Below are positions 1 through 9,315 of a stretch of 64,000 nucleotides of DNA, piece after piece; position 1 is the first letter of the stretch; the number at the start of each line of letters is the position of its first letter. The stretch covers positions 12,102,713 to 12,166,712 of the forward strand of contig OX621240.1 of the NCBI GenBank assembly GCA_951640165.1, read 5' to 3'. The notes beneath the pieces are model-generated. The model worked only from the letters and a program-made list of their open reading frames with translations. It did not search any database and was not told the DNA's origin. The stretch comes from Pseudoips prasinana. Taxonomy: Eukaryota > Arthropoda > Insecta > Lepidoptera > Nolidae. Made by a program: the position numbers and the translations under genes.

Positions 1-561
1 AATGACTTGAAATAAATTCAGTGTAAAATAATGTGGATTAGGAATAAAAAAGTTTGAAATGAACAAATGAAGCTGTTAGCTGTACTTTATCAATAAAAAT
101 GTTGTTTTTTTATCATATTTATGTGTATAATACCTACTGATATTGCGAGGTAAGCAATAACTAAACGTATACAAAATATTAAATCACTAACAATAGTAAA
201 AGTTGAGATATAGCGCTACGACACGAGGGATTGACTGGGGTACGCCATTAGGACTTTTTGGTACGAAACCTTGAATACGGTTTCCCACTAGATCAGTCAT
301 CTATTTAAAAAGTCTATAACACTGAAAAGGTAACATAAGAAAGGACGTGTTACTTTCAAAACCTTTATAAACCATCTTTTATAAGTAAACCATATTTAAG
401 GCAGCGTTATAAATCAGAATTGAGTTACTTAATGGGCAGGTATATAAAGTGATGGATCGGTATAACCCAGGCTTTTGTACGAGCTGAACGTAAAATCATC
501 TAAATTAAGAATAAATAATTTGGAATTATTTTGGCCAAGATGTAACAAAAATAATTGTTAA
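1..561. other. unannotated AT-rich stretch
   Basis: I see no coding, RNA or repeat signature that I recognise here. It may be decayed repeat or unique intergenic DNA. Confidence 0.4.
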
Positions 562-720
562 TTTTCAAGTTTCAAGTTTCTTTATTGCACTTATGTGTAA
601 CAGTTTTAGATGTTTTCGCTCACAATAGGTATCAACAAGCACCCTGTTAGGGCATAGCAATATAGCTTTACATCTTTACAATTATTACATAATATTATTT
701 TAACACACACTGATAATTAA
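562..720 (-). mobile_element. probable LINE 3' tail fragment (antisense)
   Basis: The stretch TTTCTTTATTGCACTTATG, read on the minus strand, gives a ...GTGCAATAAAGAAACTTG end. It resembles the AATAAA-bearing 3' ends of lepidopteran LINEs and the similar tail near 63.43 kb. Boundaries are approximate and no coding part is attached. Confidence 0.35.
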
Positions 721-858
721 ATTATATTTAATCAAAATTCACGTCAAGTTACTTATCTATTCTGTGGTCAAGTTCTAAATTGCACATACTATTGTTAAAT
801 TAAATAAGTATTTTATTTCTAATTACATTAAATTTACAGAAGTCGTACTCAAAATAAT

Positions 859-924
859 GTATATTAAGTCAAGAGCGTGTGTAAACGATTTTAAGCCATA
901 CACAAGCTAGTAGACTTAATATAC
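859..924. repeat. inverted repeat, 12-bp arms
   Basis: GTATATTAAGTC at 859-870 pairs exactly with GACTTAATATAC at 913-924, with further partial pairing inside (GTGTGTA against TACACAAG). It could be a decayed MITE. No target-site duplication is evident. Confidence 0.5.
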
Positions 925-936
925 GTAAGATTACGT

Positions 937-1480
937 GTGTTTCTTGTGCATATCAATGACATGTTACAATGTTATGACATACACTACAATGCAAACAAGA
1001 CGGTGCATGCATCTTACTTGGGCCACTCCAACATTTCTCGGGCATACGTCCTTGAGAGTCGGAGCAATATTGTGTTTAAAATCGGGATAACTTTAGACGA
1101 TGATGTCTCGAACTGGGGACATTTCAACTAGGTTTACTTCAACCTTCTAAAGAAACAGACTTGCATGTTTACTAAAAAACTTCCATCGTCATACCCCCTC
1201 ACTTTCAAAACATTCCCCTTAATATCAGGCCGAGTGTTGAGATTCGTCCATTGGGAGTGGCGTCAAATTTCGCGGGCATGTGGAAGACAAGACCAAGTTG
1301 GCATCCAAAAAGCTGGATCCCTTTGGTAGAGCTTAGCAATATTCGAATTCATCACCTCCAATTATATCAAGTTTAAATTTCACCTCTTTGCTCTTTGCTG
1401 TTTGGAGTGTTAAATTTTAGCTCACCCAGTACGAATGGAATAAGCAAGCCTGGGCTCAATTCCAAAGGCGAGCTTAAAAG
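937..1480 (+). pseudogene. decayed LINE reverse transcriptase fragment
   Basis: The 64-codon open stretch reads HINDMLQ, then NISRAYV, then a DDDVSNWGHFN segment, which match the palm-to-thumb part of a Jockey/CR1-type LINE reverse transcriptase as I know it. After the stop near 1129 the homology continues in other frames (a QTCMFTKK-like piece, then a SGRVLRFVHW-like piece and an AGSLW piece). The expected YADD catalytic motif region (just after HINDMLQ) is degraded to CYDIHYN. Both ends and the reading frame are lost, so this is a dead 5'- and 3'-truncated insertion. The exact clade is uncertain. Confidence 0.6.
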
Positions 1481-2057
1481 TATTATTGAGATTTTTTGGT
1501 CTTAAATAGATTGCAAATTATACGCTAAGGTGATTTCGGTTCGGTATTTTGTTGTGTTGAATTACACGACCAAAATATATTTTGAACAGAAAATTTTGAC
1601 TGCACATAATAATATGTTGTTTGCTAGTTTCCTTTGAGAGTGGCGTCTGTTCTCCGAATTCAGTTATTACTATGTAACATCACGTAGGTCCAACCTATGA
1701 AAAGCTCACATGCGAAGGCAAATAATACTCCACTTCTAGCAGTCACAAAAACTTCTACAAAAGCGAACCGAATTTTTATTTCGTAGTTGTGATGTCGACT
1801 CTATCCATATTCTATTACTATTAGTTATTAATAAATAAATCAACCGATATTTTATATGGAATTAAATTTACATTTTTGCACTACACAACTTGTCGAATGT
1901 AATGTATAATTTTTTGTATCATATCAAAATGAATAATGTTATTGTTTCGAAGTTTTTCTTTTGTATACCTAAATATAATCTAAAATAATAAGCATTCAGA
2001 CAACCGATCGAGCATATATTGTGTTTGCCTACTAAATAATTACTCTAATTGGACCAA
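1481..2057. other. unannotated stretch
   Basis: No recognisable gene or repeat. It lies between the LINE remnant and a LINE 3' tail and may contain further decayed LINE sequence. Confidence 0.35.
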
Positions 2058-2527
2058 ATCCCGTGTTCATGCCCGCTTGAGTATGTTTCGCCGGACCGTC
2101 TCAACTGGGTCGTGTTGAAACCGGTAGTAGATGAACCCACTGAGTTTGTTTCGCTGGGTCTTCTCAGTTGGGGCGCATTGGATCCGGTGGTAGCATTAAA
2201 GCGCTACCGTCGTTATTAACACAAGGTCCGTCATAATAATAATACCTTTAATATAGACAGAACCATTGACAATATGTAGTAAAAATATTAGACTTAAACT
2301 AGATAATTAAATATAATCTCTTGACAATAACTTGATACGAGCTAGCTAAATATCATTTCTGTTATAAAATAAATTTTATAAATGTTTTCATACAAGATGT
2401 ACCTAAATATCTATGTTACTAGAAATAATATCTAATGTATACAACTATATTACTACAAACATGTTCTGACTATTAACAAGCGCTTTTTTAAAGTCTACGT
2501 GAATAAAAACCTTTTTTATTTATTTAT
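2058..2527 (+). mobile_element. LINE 3' end with coding tail (family L-tail 1)
   Basis: This is a 5'-truncated retroposon. Positions 2070-2219 encode a short open tail containing SPDRLNWVVLKP, EPTEF and WGALDPVVALKRYRRY before TAA at 2217. It is followed by about 300 bp of AT-rich 3' UTR ending AATAAAAACCTTTTTTATTT. Related copies lie at 25778-26110, 31483-31665, 33055-33560 and 49205-49405. The tail peptide is shared with the 33.4-kb copy on the opposite strand, which supports real coding origin, probably the C-terminus of a LINE ORF. The parent clade is not identifiable from this piece. Confidence 0.7.
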
Positions 2528-2691
2528 TTTTTATTTATTATTTATGTATGACAGCATCAAATTGAAATGTACCTATATACTTGTAAATAAACACCATATT
2601 ATAATATGTGTTAATAAAAACCGTAATATAATGTGTCATGGTGTTTATTAACAAGTCTTTCATTCATTCATAACCTGTATTAATTCATTGT

Positions 2692-2906
2692 CAGGTAAAG
2701 GTATTCTTAAAGTGGTACCTAAAACCTGTCTATATAAAAATGACACCCCCGAAGAAATACAAGGAAGCGGCGCAAGTATGACTGTTTATAGACCGGCTGA
2801 AGACCGGCTTTTGGTTGAGAAAGAAACAGAGTGTATCGGCCTGATTAAATTAAATACTTCCTCTAGAGACCCTATGGTCCACCATTTGGTGCAAGAATTC
2901 TTATAG
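2692..2906 (+). other. short open stretch upstream of the 427-codon ORF, unassigned
   Basis: There is an open frame of about 71 codons without an upstream ATG (it opens at a TTG), preceded by ...TTCATTGTCAG. It lies 111 bp before the 3017 ORF and could be part of the same element's 5' region. I do not recognise the peptide and it may be chance. Confidence 0.2.
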
Positions 2907-3016
2907 CAATTAAATCTGATACTTGGAGAGTACGAAACATTACTTGGGTATAAACGGGCGAACAGCTGTTCGAGTGAATGCACGTGCATGGCGGTCACTG
3001 ACCTTGTGAGGCAAAT

Positions 3017-4300
3017 ATGACTAATACAGTGAAATGCAACAATTGCAATGTAGTGATTAACGAGTTACTAGCGTTTATACAAAACAAAGCGGGTATCATG
3101 GATGAGGACAGCATGATACGATTATGTGTGACTGCTTTTAATGAAGAAGAAATAACACTTGCAAAGAAGTTATTGTTCGAGTCTGCTGATACGTCTCGCC
3201 GTAAAATTAATAGAAGGAAAGAAGGCAAAAATAGAAGAGATATCGAGGACATCATCGTGTTAATTAAGGAACTAGATCCCGAGTTGTTACCAATTTTTGT
3301 AGCCCGATATCTCCATAAATTACCACCAGTAACATTCGACCACCTAGATGCTACTAGACTGCTCAGGGATATTATTAAGTTACAAGAAGACGTGGCCGTA
3401 ATAAAAGAAAAATATGTCACAATGGACGACCTAGCTGATATTAAAATCTCGAGTAATTCCTGCTTTAGGAGCATGAACATTAATCCCAAACGAGGAGGGT
3501 ATTTGTTGGATGATAAAAATTTTGAATACGAGAGTGGGCCAGCCGGTATATTAACGCAAGTCACTTCGGAACTGTCACCGCACGTAACGTTGGACAAGTG
3601 CATGCAAGAAGTAAGCGAGAAGCAAAATGATACCTTAATAAATATTGTCTTGCCGCCGCCGCCGGCCCACTACGAGGCTAGTTGTGGCAGGGCGGATAGT
3701 GTCGAGCGCGTGGAGACCGATACCGCGGTTTCGACGAGGACTGATACCAGCGCAAGGGAAACGGCGACACCGTTGGCGGCGGAAACAAACGACCGAAGAA
3801 CGAGGCGCACCGTAACACCGAACGTCAACACATCGGCGCGCGTAACACGCGCGGAAGCACTGACTTCGTCGACCCCGGACCGGAGCGAGCGTAAACTTCT
3901 ATCAGATGTTTTGAAAGAAGGTGGGGATTGGAAACACGCATCGCCGAACGTAGGCTGGATTGAGGTACAGCGTAAAAGGTTACAGAACAGATTTGTTGGG
4001 ATGAAAGGCAAGGCGCAAACACTGCCTAACTGTACATTTAAGGCTGCCGAGGTAAATGTTCCTTTTTATATCTACAATGTTAATAAAGAGGCTAAGATGG
4101 AAGATATAGTAAAGTATATAAAAAATAAAACTAATGTGGAAGTGTTACTGCAAAGTATAGATATGAAAAGGAATAAGGGCTATGCAGCTTATAAATTCTT
4201 TATACCTAGGGGGCATTTAAGTGTATTTATGAATGAAAATATGTGGCCCACCGGCGTATCGTTTCGTAGGTTTATCAACTATGGTCGTATATACGAGTAA
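3017..4300 (+). CDS. intact ORF1-like protein of a mobile element (427 aa)
   Basis: This is the only long ORF in the window with no breaks. The N-terminus has a CNNC motif (residues 7-10), followed by a helical acidic and basic segment with LDPELLPIFVARYLHKLPP near residues 92-110. The middle (about 215-300) is Thr/Arg/Ala-rich and low complexity, and is encoded by GC-rich DNA. The C-terminus (about 345-422) has the pattern of an RRM-like fold, starting FYIYNVNKE and ending MWPTGVSFRRF. Proteins of this build recur in lepidopteran genomes next to reverse transcriptases, so I infer an ORF1/gag-like nucleic-acid-binding protein. No reverse transcriptase or transposase follows: 131 bp after the stop a Helitron-like element begins. 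The ATG has an A at -3 (AAATATGA). A domesticated host gene is possible but not shown. Confidence 0.6.
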   Translation: MTNTVKCNNCNVVINELLAFIQNKAGIMDEDSMIRLCVTAFNEEEITLAKKLLFESADTSRRKINRRKEGKNRRDIEDIIVLIKELDPELLPIFVARYLHKLPPVTFDHLDATRLLRDIIKLQEDVAVIKEKYVTMDDLADIKISSNSCFRSMNINPKRGGYLLDDKNFEYESGPAGILTQVTSELSPHVTLDKCMQEVSEKQNDTLINIVLPPPPAHYEASCGRADSVERVETDTAVSTRTDTSARETATPLAAETNDRRTRRTVTPNVNTSARVTRAEALTSSTPDRSERKLLSDVLKEGGDWKHASPNVGWIEVQRKRLQNRFVGMKGKAQTLPNCTFKAAEVNVPFYIYNVNKEAKMEDIVKYIKNKTNVEVLLQSIDMKRNKGYAAYKFFIPRGHLSVFMNENMWPTGVSFRRFINYGRIYE

Positions 4301-4430
4301 TAAGGAACTGCAGAGTTATTAACTCAAAACGCAGTTTAAGAGTCGCTGAAATGAATAACTCCTCTTCTTAATTTAATACAATTATTATTATAAATCACTA
4401 GTTTTTATTACTACTTGATTTTTTGTATAA

Positions 4431-4617
4431 TCACACTAATAATATAAAGGCGACAGTTTGTGAGTGTGTGTGTTTGTATGTTTGTTACTTCTTCAAGTCT
4501 AAACGGCTGGCCCGTTTTTATAAAATTTTAAATGGATTTAGCTGGCATCCAACTACATTAATACATAGGCTATAATTTATAAAGTTTAACGCGGGTCAAA
4601 CCGCGGGGCACGGCTAG
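4431..4617 (+). mobile_element. Helitron-like non-autonomous element, 187 bp
   Basis: It begins TCACACTAATAATATAAAGG after an A and ends with a GC-rich hairpin (GCGGGT..ACCGC) followed by GGGGCACGGCTAG before a T. The A^TC...CTAG^T arrangement with a 3' hairpin is the Helitron signature, and the sequence resembles the Lep1-type elements of Lepidoptera. It carries no coding sequence. An autonomous Helitron elsewhere would supply Rep/helicase. Confidence 0.75.
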
Positions 4618-4974
4618 TTTCACATAAATGTATATTTAGTTATATTTACAATACGACTATTATTATTTATTATATTAATGTAGTCATTTGATCAGAAAGA
4701 AGTATACTATAGTTAAGGTATTCCATCGAACATTTGGAGAGATTTTCTTTCACTACATCTTTCAATTGATGAATCAGAAGGTTTTTATAGTCTCTCTACA
4801 GCGATAAGTCTCACCAATCACCATTTTCATTTCTATCGAGTTCGAATTCGATCTTCGTTCTGTTTTTTATACACTCATACTAAGCCTAAAGGTTTTGTAA
4901 GAAATACGATCGATCCCAGCTGTCTGCAAAAAAAATTGAAAAATAGGTTTAACAATCAGTACAGACACAGAACA

Positions 4975-5165
4975 ATCAGTAAGACAGTCGCCTCGCTGCT
5001 TCGTGTTGCGGGTTCGAGTCCCGCGCCGGACAACTATTTGTGTGACTCATAAATAGTTGTTTTGAGTCGGGATGTAAATTGTTTCCGTCTATTATTTGTT
5101 TGTTTAAGTACCCCGCGACACAGAGAATAGATTCACTTATGCGGGCGTTGCTTAAAAAAAAAATT
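4975..5165 (+). mobile_element. SINE family C (tRNA-headed)
   Basis: The head contains CGCCTCGCTGCTTCGTG and a B-box-like GGTTCGAGTCCCG. The body reads CAACTATTTGTGTGACTCAT and TACCCCGCGACACAG, and the end is CTTATGCGGGCG plus an A-run. Minus-strand relatives are at 56284-56473 and 61826-62002. The 5' end (A box) is missing or diverged. Confidence 0.75.
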
Positions 5166-5202
5166 TTAACTACTTAAACAGACAATTAGGTGTTTTTTAC
5201 AT

Positions 5203-5474
5203 GACAGTCAGAGTAGCCTAGTTGGTAGTGCCCCTGCCTACGAAGCTGGTGGTCCTGGGTTCGAATCCCGGTAAGTGCAAATATTTGTGTGATGAGCACG
5301 AATATTTGTTTCTGAGTCATGGATGTTTTCTATGTATTTAAGTACTTATCTATCTATATAAGTATGTAGGTATATCGTCACCTGGTTCCCATAGTAAAAG
5401 CTTTGCTTAGTTTGGGGGTAGGATGATCTGTGTGACATTGTCCCTATATATTATATTATTATTATTATTTATTA
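5203..5474 (+). mobile_element. SINE family A (tRNA-headed)
   Basis: An A-box-like TAGCCTAGTTGGTAGTG and a B box GGTTCGAATCC lie in a tRNA-like head. The anticodon-arm region CCTGCCTACGAAGCTGG resembles tRNA-Arg(ACG). The body contains GTGATGAGCACGAATATTTG and ends in ATT repeats. Other copies are at 8558, 20381(-), 37149(-) and 42789 (head only). Confidence 0.85.
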
Positions 5475-5476
5475 AA

Positions 5477-5612
5477 TAAAAAAGGATTGGTGTGAGCTAT
5501 AAATAGTGTTTCGAAATCTGGGTGCGATATGTGTCCGTGATTTGTATATTTCTAAGTCGTTCACGATCACGACACGGAATTCCGTTAATGCAGGCTTGGC
5601 TTAAATAGTGTG
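5477..5612 (+). mobile_element. diverged SINE-C-like body fragment
   Basis: GTGAGCTATAAATAGTGTTT, then TCACGATCACGACACGGAAT and AATGCAGGCTTGGC resemble the body and end of the 4975 SINE, without a tRNA head. It directly follows the SINE-A tail. Confidence 0.4.
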
Positions 5613-5658
5613 ACATCGAGGAACGCACGATAGAAGTGAGCGAGAGTCCCGTAGCACC

Positions 5659-5704
5659 GCGCTAATGGAAGAGAAAGTTCGTTAACTTTCTCTTCCATTA
5701 GCGC
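5659..5704. repeat. perfect hairpin, 21-bp arms, 4-nt loop
   Basis: GCGCTAATGGAAGAGAAAGTT is followed by CGTT and then its exact reverse complement. No flanking target duplication was seen. It could be a tiny MITE remnant or a hairpin-RNA locus. Confidence 0.85.
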
Positions 5705-5715
5705 TTTAACTCTCC

Positions 5716-6325
5716 GGCAGAGAGCTCAAAATTGCTGTAAAAGTTTGAAACCAAAAGTAAAAACGTCGCATTCAGTCGAAAAATAGTACAGAAATAAAAA
5801 ATACTTTTTTCAAATTTATAATTTTAATTTAGTAAGTTCCAGTTGGTAGGTAAACTTAATACGTCGACAATCTCGGTATGACTGTAAATTGTAACTGGAA
5901 TTTTAATTAAAAAAGTAATTATTATTAGTAAATAAATAATAATGCTGGCACCAAACTCCTTATCAAGAGTCTCTATGGTGCAGTCCTTATCAATGATTTC
6001 ATTGAATGTCATAACTTATGTCATTCGATTAAAGCCTGACGGAGCATTGCTTACTAATTATAATGCTCACTATTTTTATTTATTTATTAGGCATGTGTAC
6101 AGTATATAATATAACGCATAAGTAACGTTGTTCAACTGTTAGATGAAATTTTATGTATTTTGGAGTGGGTTCTTAGGTAGATTAAATTACAATTTGGGCC
6201 GATAGATGGCGCTGTAATGATATTCAGTTTAGTTGTAGGGCCGTAGGCTCTCTAGGCTTCTTAATAAAATGTTACCTGTCTTGTTCTGTGTTCAGTAAGC
6301 TGAATATTAGTTTCATTATAATTTA
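5716..6325. other. unannotated stretch
   Basis: AT-rich and without recognisable genes. A short minus-strand open frame at 5824-6012 has no features of a real protein. Confidence 0.4.
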
Positions 6326-6495
6326 TCTGTACTAATAATATTCTACATAAAATGTATATGTTTGTTCATCACGTTTTCACTTATTTAACTACTGAACCTT
6401 TCTCCCTCAAATTGAAAACTGGGGTATATATTCAATTATGCCGGAAAATTGTTTTGTGGCATTTCCTTCTAGGCAAAGCTGCCGACGGAAGCTAG
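6326..6495 (+). mobile_element. Helitron-like element of a second type, 170 bp
   Basis: It starts A^TCTGTACTAATAATATTC and ends GGCAAAGCTGCC..GGAAGCTAG^T. The 5' end resembles other Helitron-like elements here, but the 3' hairpin (GGCAAAGCTGCC) differs from that of the 4431 copy. Confidence 0.65.
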
Positions 6496-6882
6496 TTTAA
6501 GTACAAAGAAGGAAATAATAAAAGTTAAAACACAGTTATTAAGGTCATTTTTAAAAGTATAGTCCATTAGAGTTCCGGCACACCGGCACAGTTGAAATTA
6601 GTCCGTTCTGAAAAATCGCGTTCGTGGTTACTCAACTTCTATATTAAATTCAATGTTTCAGTTTCGGTCCATTTACGACTTTCCCAGTCATAAATGGCTT
6701 AAAACTGTTCGATATCATGTGCCACTACCAAATCATTTATATACGTGCCGGACATAGATTTAATATACGGGAGTATTTGGAGGTAGTTGATGTTCGATTT
6801 ATTCGCTTCTACTACCAGTGGCACTACAATGGCGCAAACATTCGATTTAATAATGAAACTAGTTTTTCTCCCGCGGATCTAG

Positions 6883-7023
6883 GTACAGACGCCAGCACAT
6901 CAAGCTATCCCATTATGTCAAATTTCGTCAATTGAAAGTGAACCTTATGCTTTTGTGATAAAGTTGAAAATCTATAAAAGAATGTTGACAGGTTGGAATA
7001 GCTAGACGTGCTGGCGTCTGTAC
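6883..7023 (+). mobile_element. GTAC-MITE copy 1, 141 bp
   Basis: It is palindromic, with ends GTACAGACGCCAGCACATC and GACGTGCTGGCGTCTGTAC. The core contains GAAAGTGAACCTTATGCTT. It is one of eight copies. If the TA inside GTAC is the target duplication, the true inverted repeat starts CAGACGCC as in Tc1/mariner-type MITEs. Confidence 0.85.
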
Positions 7024-7221
7024 ATCCGTGAATTTAATTTGATGTCGCAGATGAGATTTGAGTGCAATTGTGTAGTGAATCAACAATTTTCAGCATTCTG
7101 GTCCCATCCAGAAGATCTCAAACAGGGTCACTGAAAATGCGGCGAAAAGCTTCCAGAAAAGGATGGTACGGCAGTGTTGCATTTTTTAAAAGGTTACCCA
7201 GTAAAAATGGTCAATACCATA

Positions 7222-7266
7222 TAATAACTCAAAAAATTATCAAAATGATAATTTTTTGGGTTATTA
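7222..7266. repeat. hairpin, 20-bp arms
   Basis: TAATAACTCAAAAAATTATC pairs with GATAATTTTTTGGGTTATTA across a 5-nt loop with one mismatch. AT-rich and of unknown origin. Confidence 0.7.
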
Positions 7267-7557
7267 GGAGACATCTAAATTGAAATCTTTTTTATCCCGG
7301 TGGACATTTCTATATCACGGTGTTCACTAATACTAGAAAGTTATGATAGAAAGGGATATATTAAATACATTGCACAATACTATCTCATTAAATCACTATC
7401 TTCGTTATTCTTTGAGGCAGGTCAGCCCGCCTTAAATGCATGGGCAATCGATTTTTTAAATTAAGTTATATTTTCTATACATCTTAAAAACTATTAAAAA
7501 TGCATATAATTGAAAAATAAATTGTTTTTACCATAAATTCTGTTTATCTATTGTACT

Positions 7558-7793
7558 ATAGCGTGACGTGGTTGGTTAATGATCGACTTTCATGCCGCAG
7601 GTCGTGAGTTCAATTCCCACCGAGATATTTGTATACATGTCTGTCTGTCCTGAATCTGGGTGTAATTATCTATATAAGTATGAAATTACAAAAGAAAAGT
7701 GATATATGTAATATATCAGTTATCTGGTTTCCATGATACACGCTCTGCTTAGTTTGGGATCAGATGACAGTGAATAATTTCCCAGGATATTTA
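7558..7793 (+). mobile_element. SINE family B (tRNA-headed)
   Basis: The head has GCAGGTCGTGAGTTCAATTCC (B-box-like). The body has CTGTCTGTCCTGAATCTGGG, TAATTATCTATATAAGTATG and CTGCTTAGTTTGGGATCAGA, ending CCCAGGATATTTATT. This is the commonest SINE in the window. Confidence 0.8.
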
Positions 7794-8172
7794 TTTGTCA
7801 TACAAACTATCTTATTTTTTATTACATGGTATCTCAGACACATTTACTTTAAATCTAAAAACAGAATACATGATTAAAATTTCAGTTTTACTTAATGACA
7901 CTACCGTTTACGATTACGTGGACATCGCGGTATTTTATGAGAGAGTTAGAATACCCTCTCCAACTTCTAATTGGCTCCCCGGTCCTTCGCCTTTCATATC
8001 CAGTTCATCGCTCCTAGCCCCGCGTTAGGGAACATATTTGGGACTGTACGAGTTTTCTTTAATTATACTAAGTTAAATTAAATTGGTGAGTGAAACTGTG
8101 CAGAAGTACTAGGTTTCGATTTTAGATTGTAGGTATAACAAATTACAAAAATTTTAATAATTATAATTTTAT

Positions 8173-8313
8173 GTACAGACGCCAGTACATCAAGCTACCC
8201 CAATCTGTCAAATTTCCCCAATTGAAAGTGAATCTTATGCTTCTGTGATAAAGTTGAAAATCTATAAAAGAAATCTGACAGATTGGGGTAGCTGGGTGTG
8301 CTGGCGTCTGTAC
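8173..8313 (+). mobile_element. GTAC-MITE copy 2, 141 bp
   Basis: Ends GTACAGACGCCAGTACATC and GTGCTGGCGTCTGTAC, with the same orientation and core as the 6883 copy. The flanks are ttat / ctat. Confidence 0.88.
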
Positions 8314-8445
8314 CTATTAAAATATAAGCTTATAATTAAATACGGTATCAAATTGAAATAAATAGATGACAGGTAAGTATATGTTACTATAATTGGTTAA
8401 AAAATCAATTCAACGTTTGTCGCCTTCAACAACTTGTAGATTACC

Positions 8446-8552
8446 TAAAATATGTAACCAGTATCTAGTTGTCTGGTTGCCATAGTACAGGCTCTGCCTA
8501 GTTTCAGATCAGATGCCAGTGTGTAAGTTGTCCCACGATATTTATTATTATT
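8446..8552 (+). mobile_element. SINE family B, 3' part
   Basis: It carries only the tail segment: CTGGTTGCCATAGTACAGGC, AGTTTCAGATCAGATG, then a ..CGATATTTATTATTATT end. A SINE-A head starts within about 6 bp of its tail. Confidence 0.65.
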
Positions 8553-8557
8553 AAATT

Positions 8558-8990
8558 GACGGTCACCGTAGCCTAGTTGGTAGTGCTCCTGCCTACGAAG
8601 CTGGTGGTCCTGGGTTCGAATCCCAGTAAGTGCAAATATTTGTGTGATGAGCACGAATATTTGTTTCTGATTCATGGATGTTTTCTATCTATTTAAGTAT
8701 TTATCTATCTATATAAGTATGTATATCGTCGCCTGGTACTCATAGTACAAGCTTTGCTTAGTTTAGGGCTAGGATGATCTGTGACATTGTCCCTAGATAT
8801 TATTATAGGCGAGTTACGGCCATAGCGGACAGTCTCAATAGAGATTAGTCATCTGCGCGGAACATTATTATAGTGCACAAGTGTGTGCGCAAACACAGGA
8901 GCACTTTCTATCCATCACTCTCATGATCCGATGGGACGCCTAGCGATACGGCCGGAAAGAGGAGACATTGTCCCCAGATATTATTATTAT
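8558..8990 (+). mobile_element. SINE family A interrupted by a SINE family D fragment
   Basis: The tRNA head (TAGCCTAGTTGGTAGTG, GGTTCGAATCCC) and body run to about 8806. A minus-strand SINE-D piece occupies about 8807-8963, and then the SINE-A ending GACATTGTCCC.AGATATTATT is repeated at 8966-8990. Confidence 0.75.
8807..8963 (-). mobile_element. SINE family D fragment nested in SINE-A
   Basis: It carries ATAGAGATTAGTCATCTGCG, GTGCGCAAACACAGGAGC, CATGATCCGATGGGACG and GGCCGGAAAGAG, all shared with the fuller plus-strand copy at 19018. Both sides are bounded by copies of GACATTGTCCC.AGATATTATTA. Confidence 0.75.
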
Positions 8991-9118
8991 TAAATACGCT
9001 TCATTTCGTGATAATACGTGTGAGTTAAGTTGCCAGAGCGAATTGGGTAGGTAACGCGTCGTCGTCGTGTACACAGAAAAGCTTACGGCCTACCGGTGGG
9101 GTTATCACCTACGTCGGT

Positions 9119-9315
9119 GATCATCGTAATCGTGATCGGCGTTTAAATAGATGAAGGTTAAAAATTACTAAATCATTGGTTCAATGGGCTTCACCGTTGA
9201 AAATCGATTCCAGACCATTTATAATGTCGCGTATGGTCATGGAAGTCGATTGAACTAATGATTTAGTAATTTTTAACGTTCATCTCTTTGAATGCCGATC
9301 ACGATCATGATGTTC
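9119..9315. mobile_element. palindromic MITE, ~197 bp
   Basis: Imperfect arms of about 65 bp. The left arm contains GTTAAAAATTACTAAATCAT and the right arm contains ATGATTTAGTAATTTTTAAC. The outer parts CGTGATCGGC and GCCGATCACG also pair. The centre (about 60 bp) is unpaired. No coding capacity. Confidence 0.8.

Noticed and set aside
2681..2692. Splice acceptor (TTCATTGTCAG) before the 2692 open frame
   Set aside because: Poor pyrimidine tract and no supporting upstream exon; only a chance match.
2995..4022. Three minus-strand ORFs opposite the 3017 ORF
   Set aside because: Shadow frames of the plus-strand gene; they lack domain signals, and the plus-strand protein has recognisable motifs.
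5206..5280. Possible tRNA-Arg(ACG)-like gene
   Set aside because: The sequence is repeated with the same downstream body at five places, so it is the head of SINE family A.
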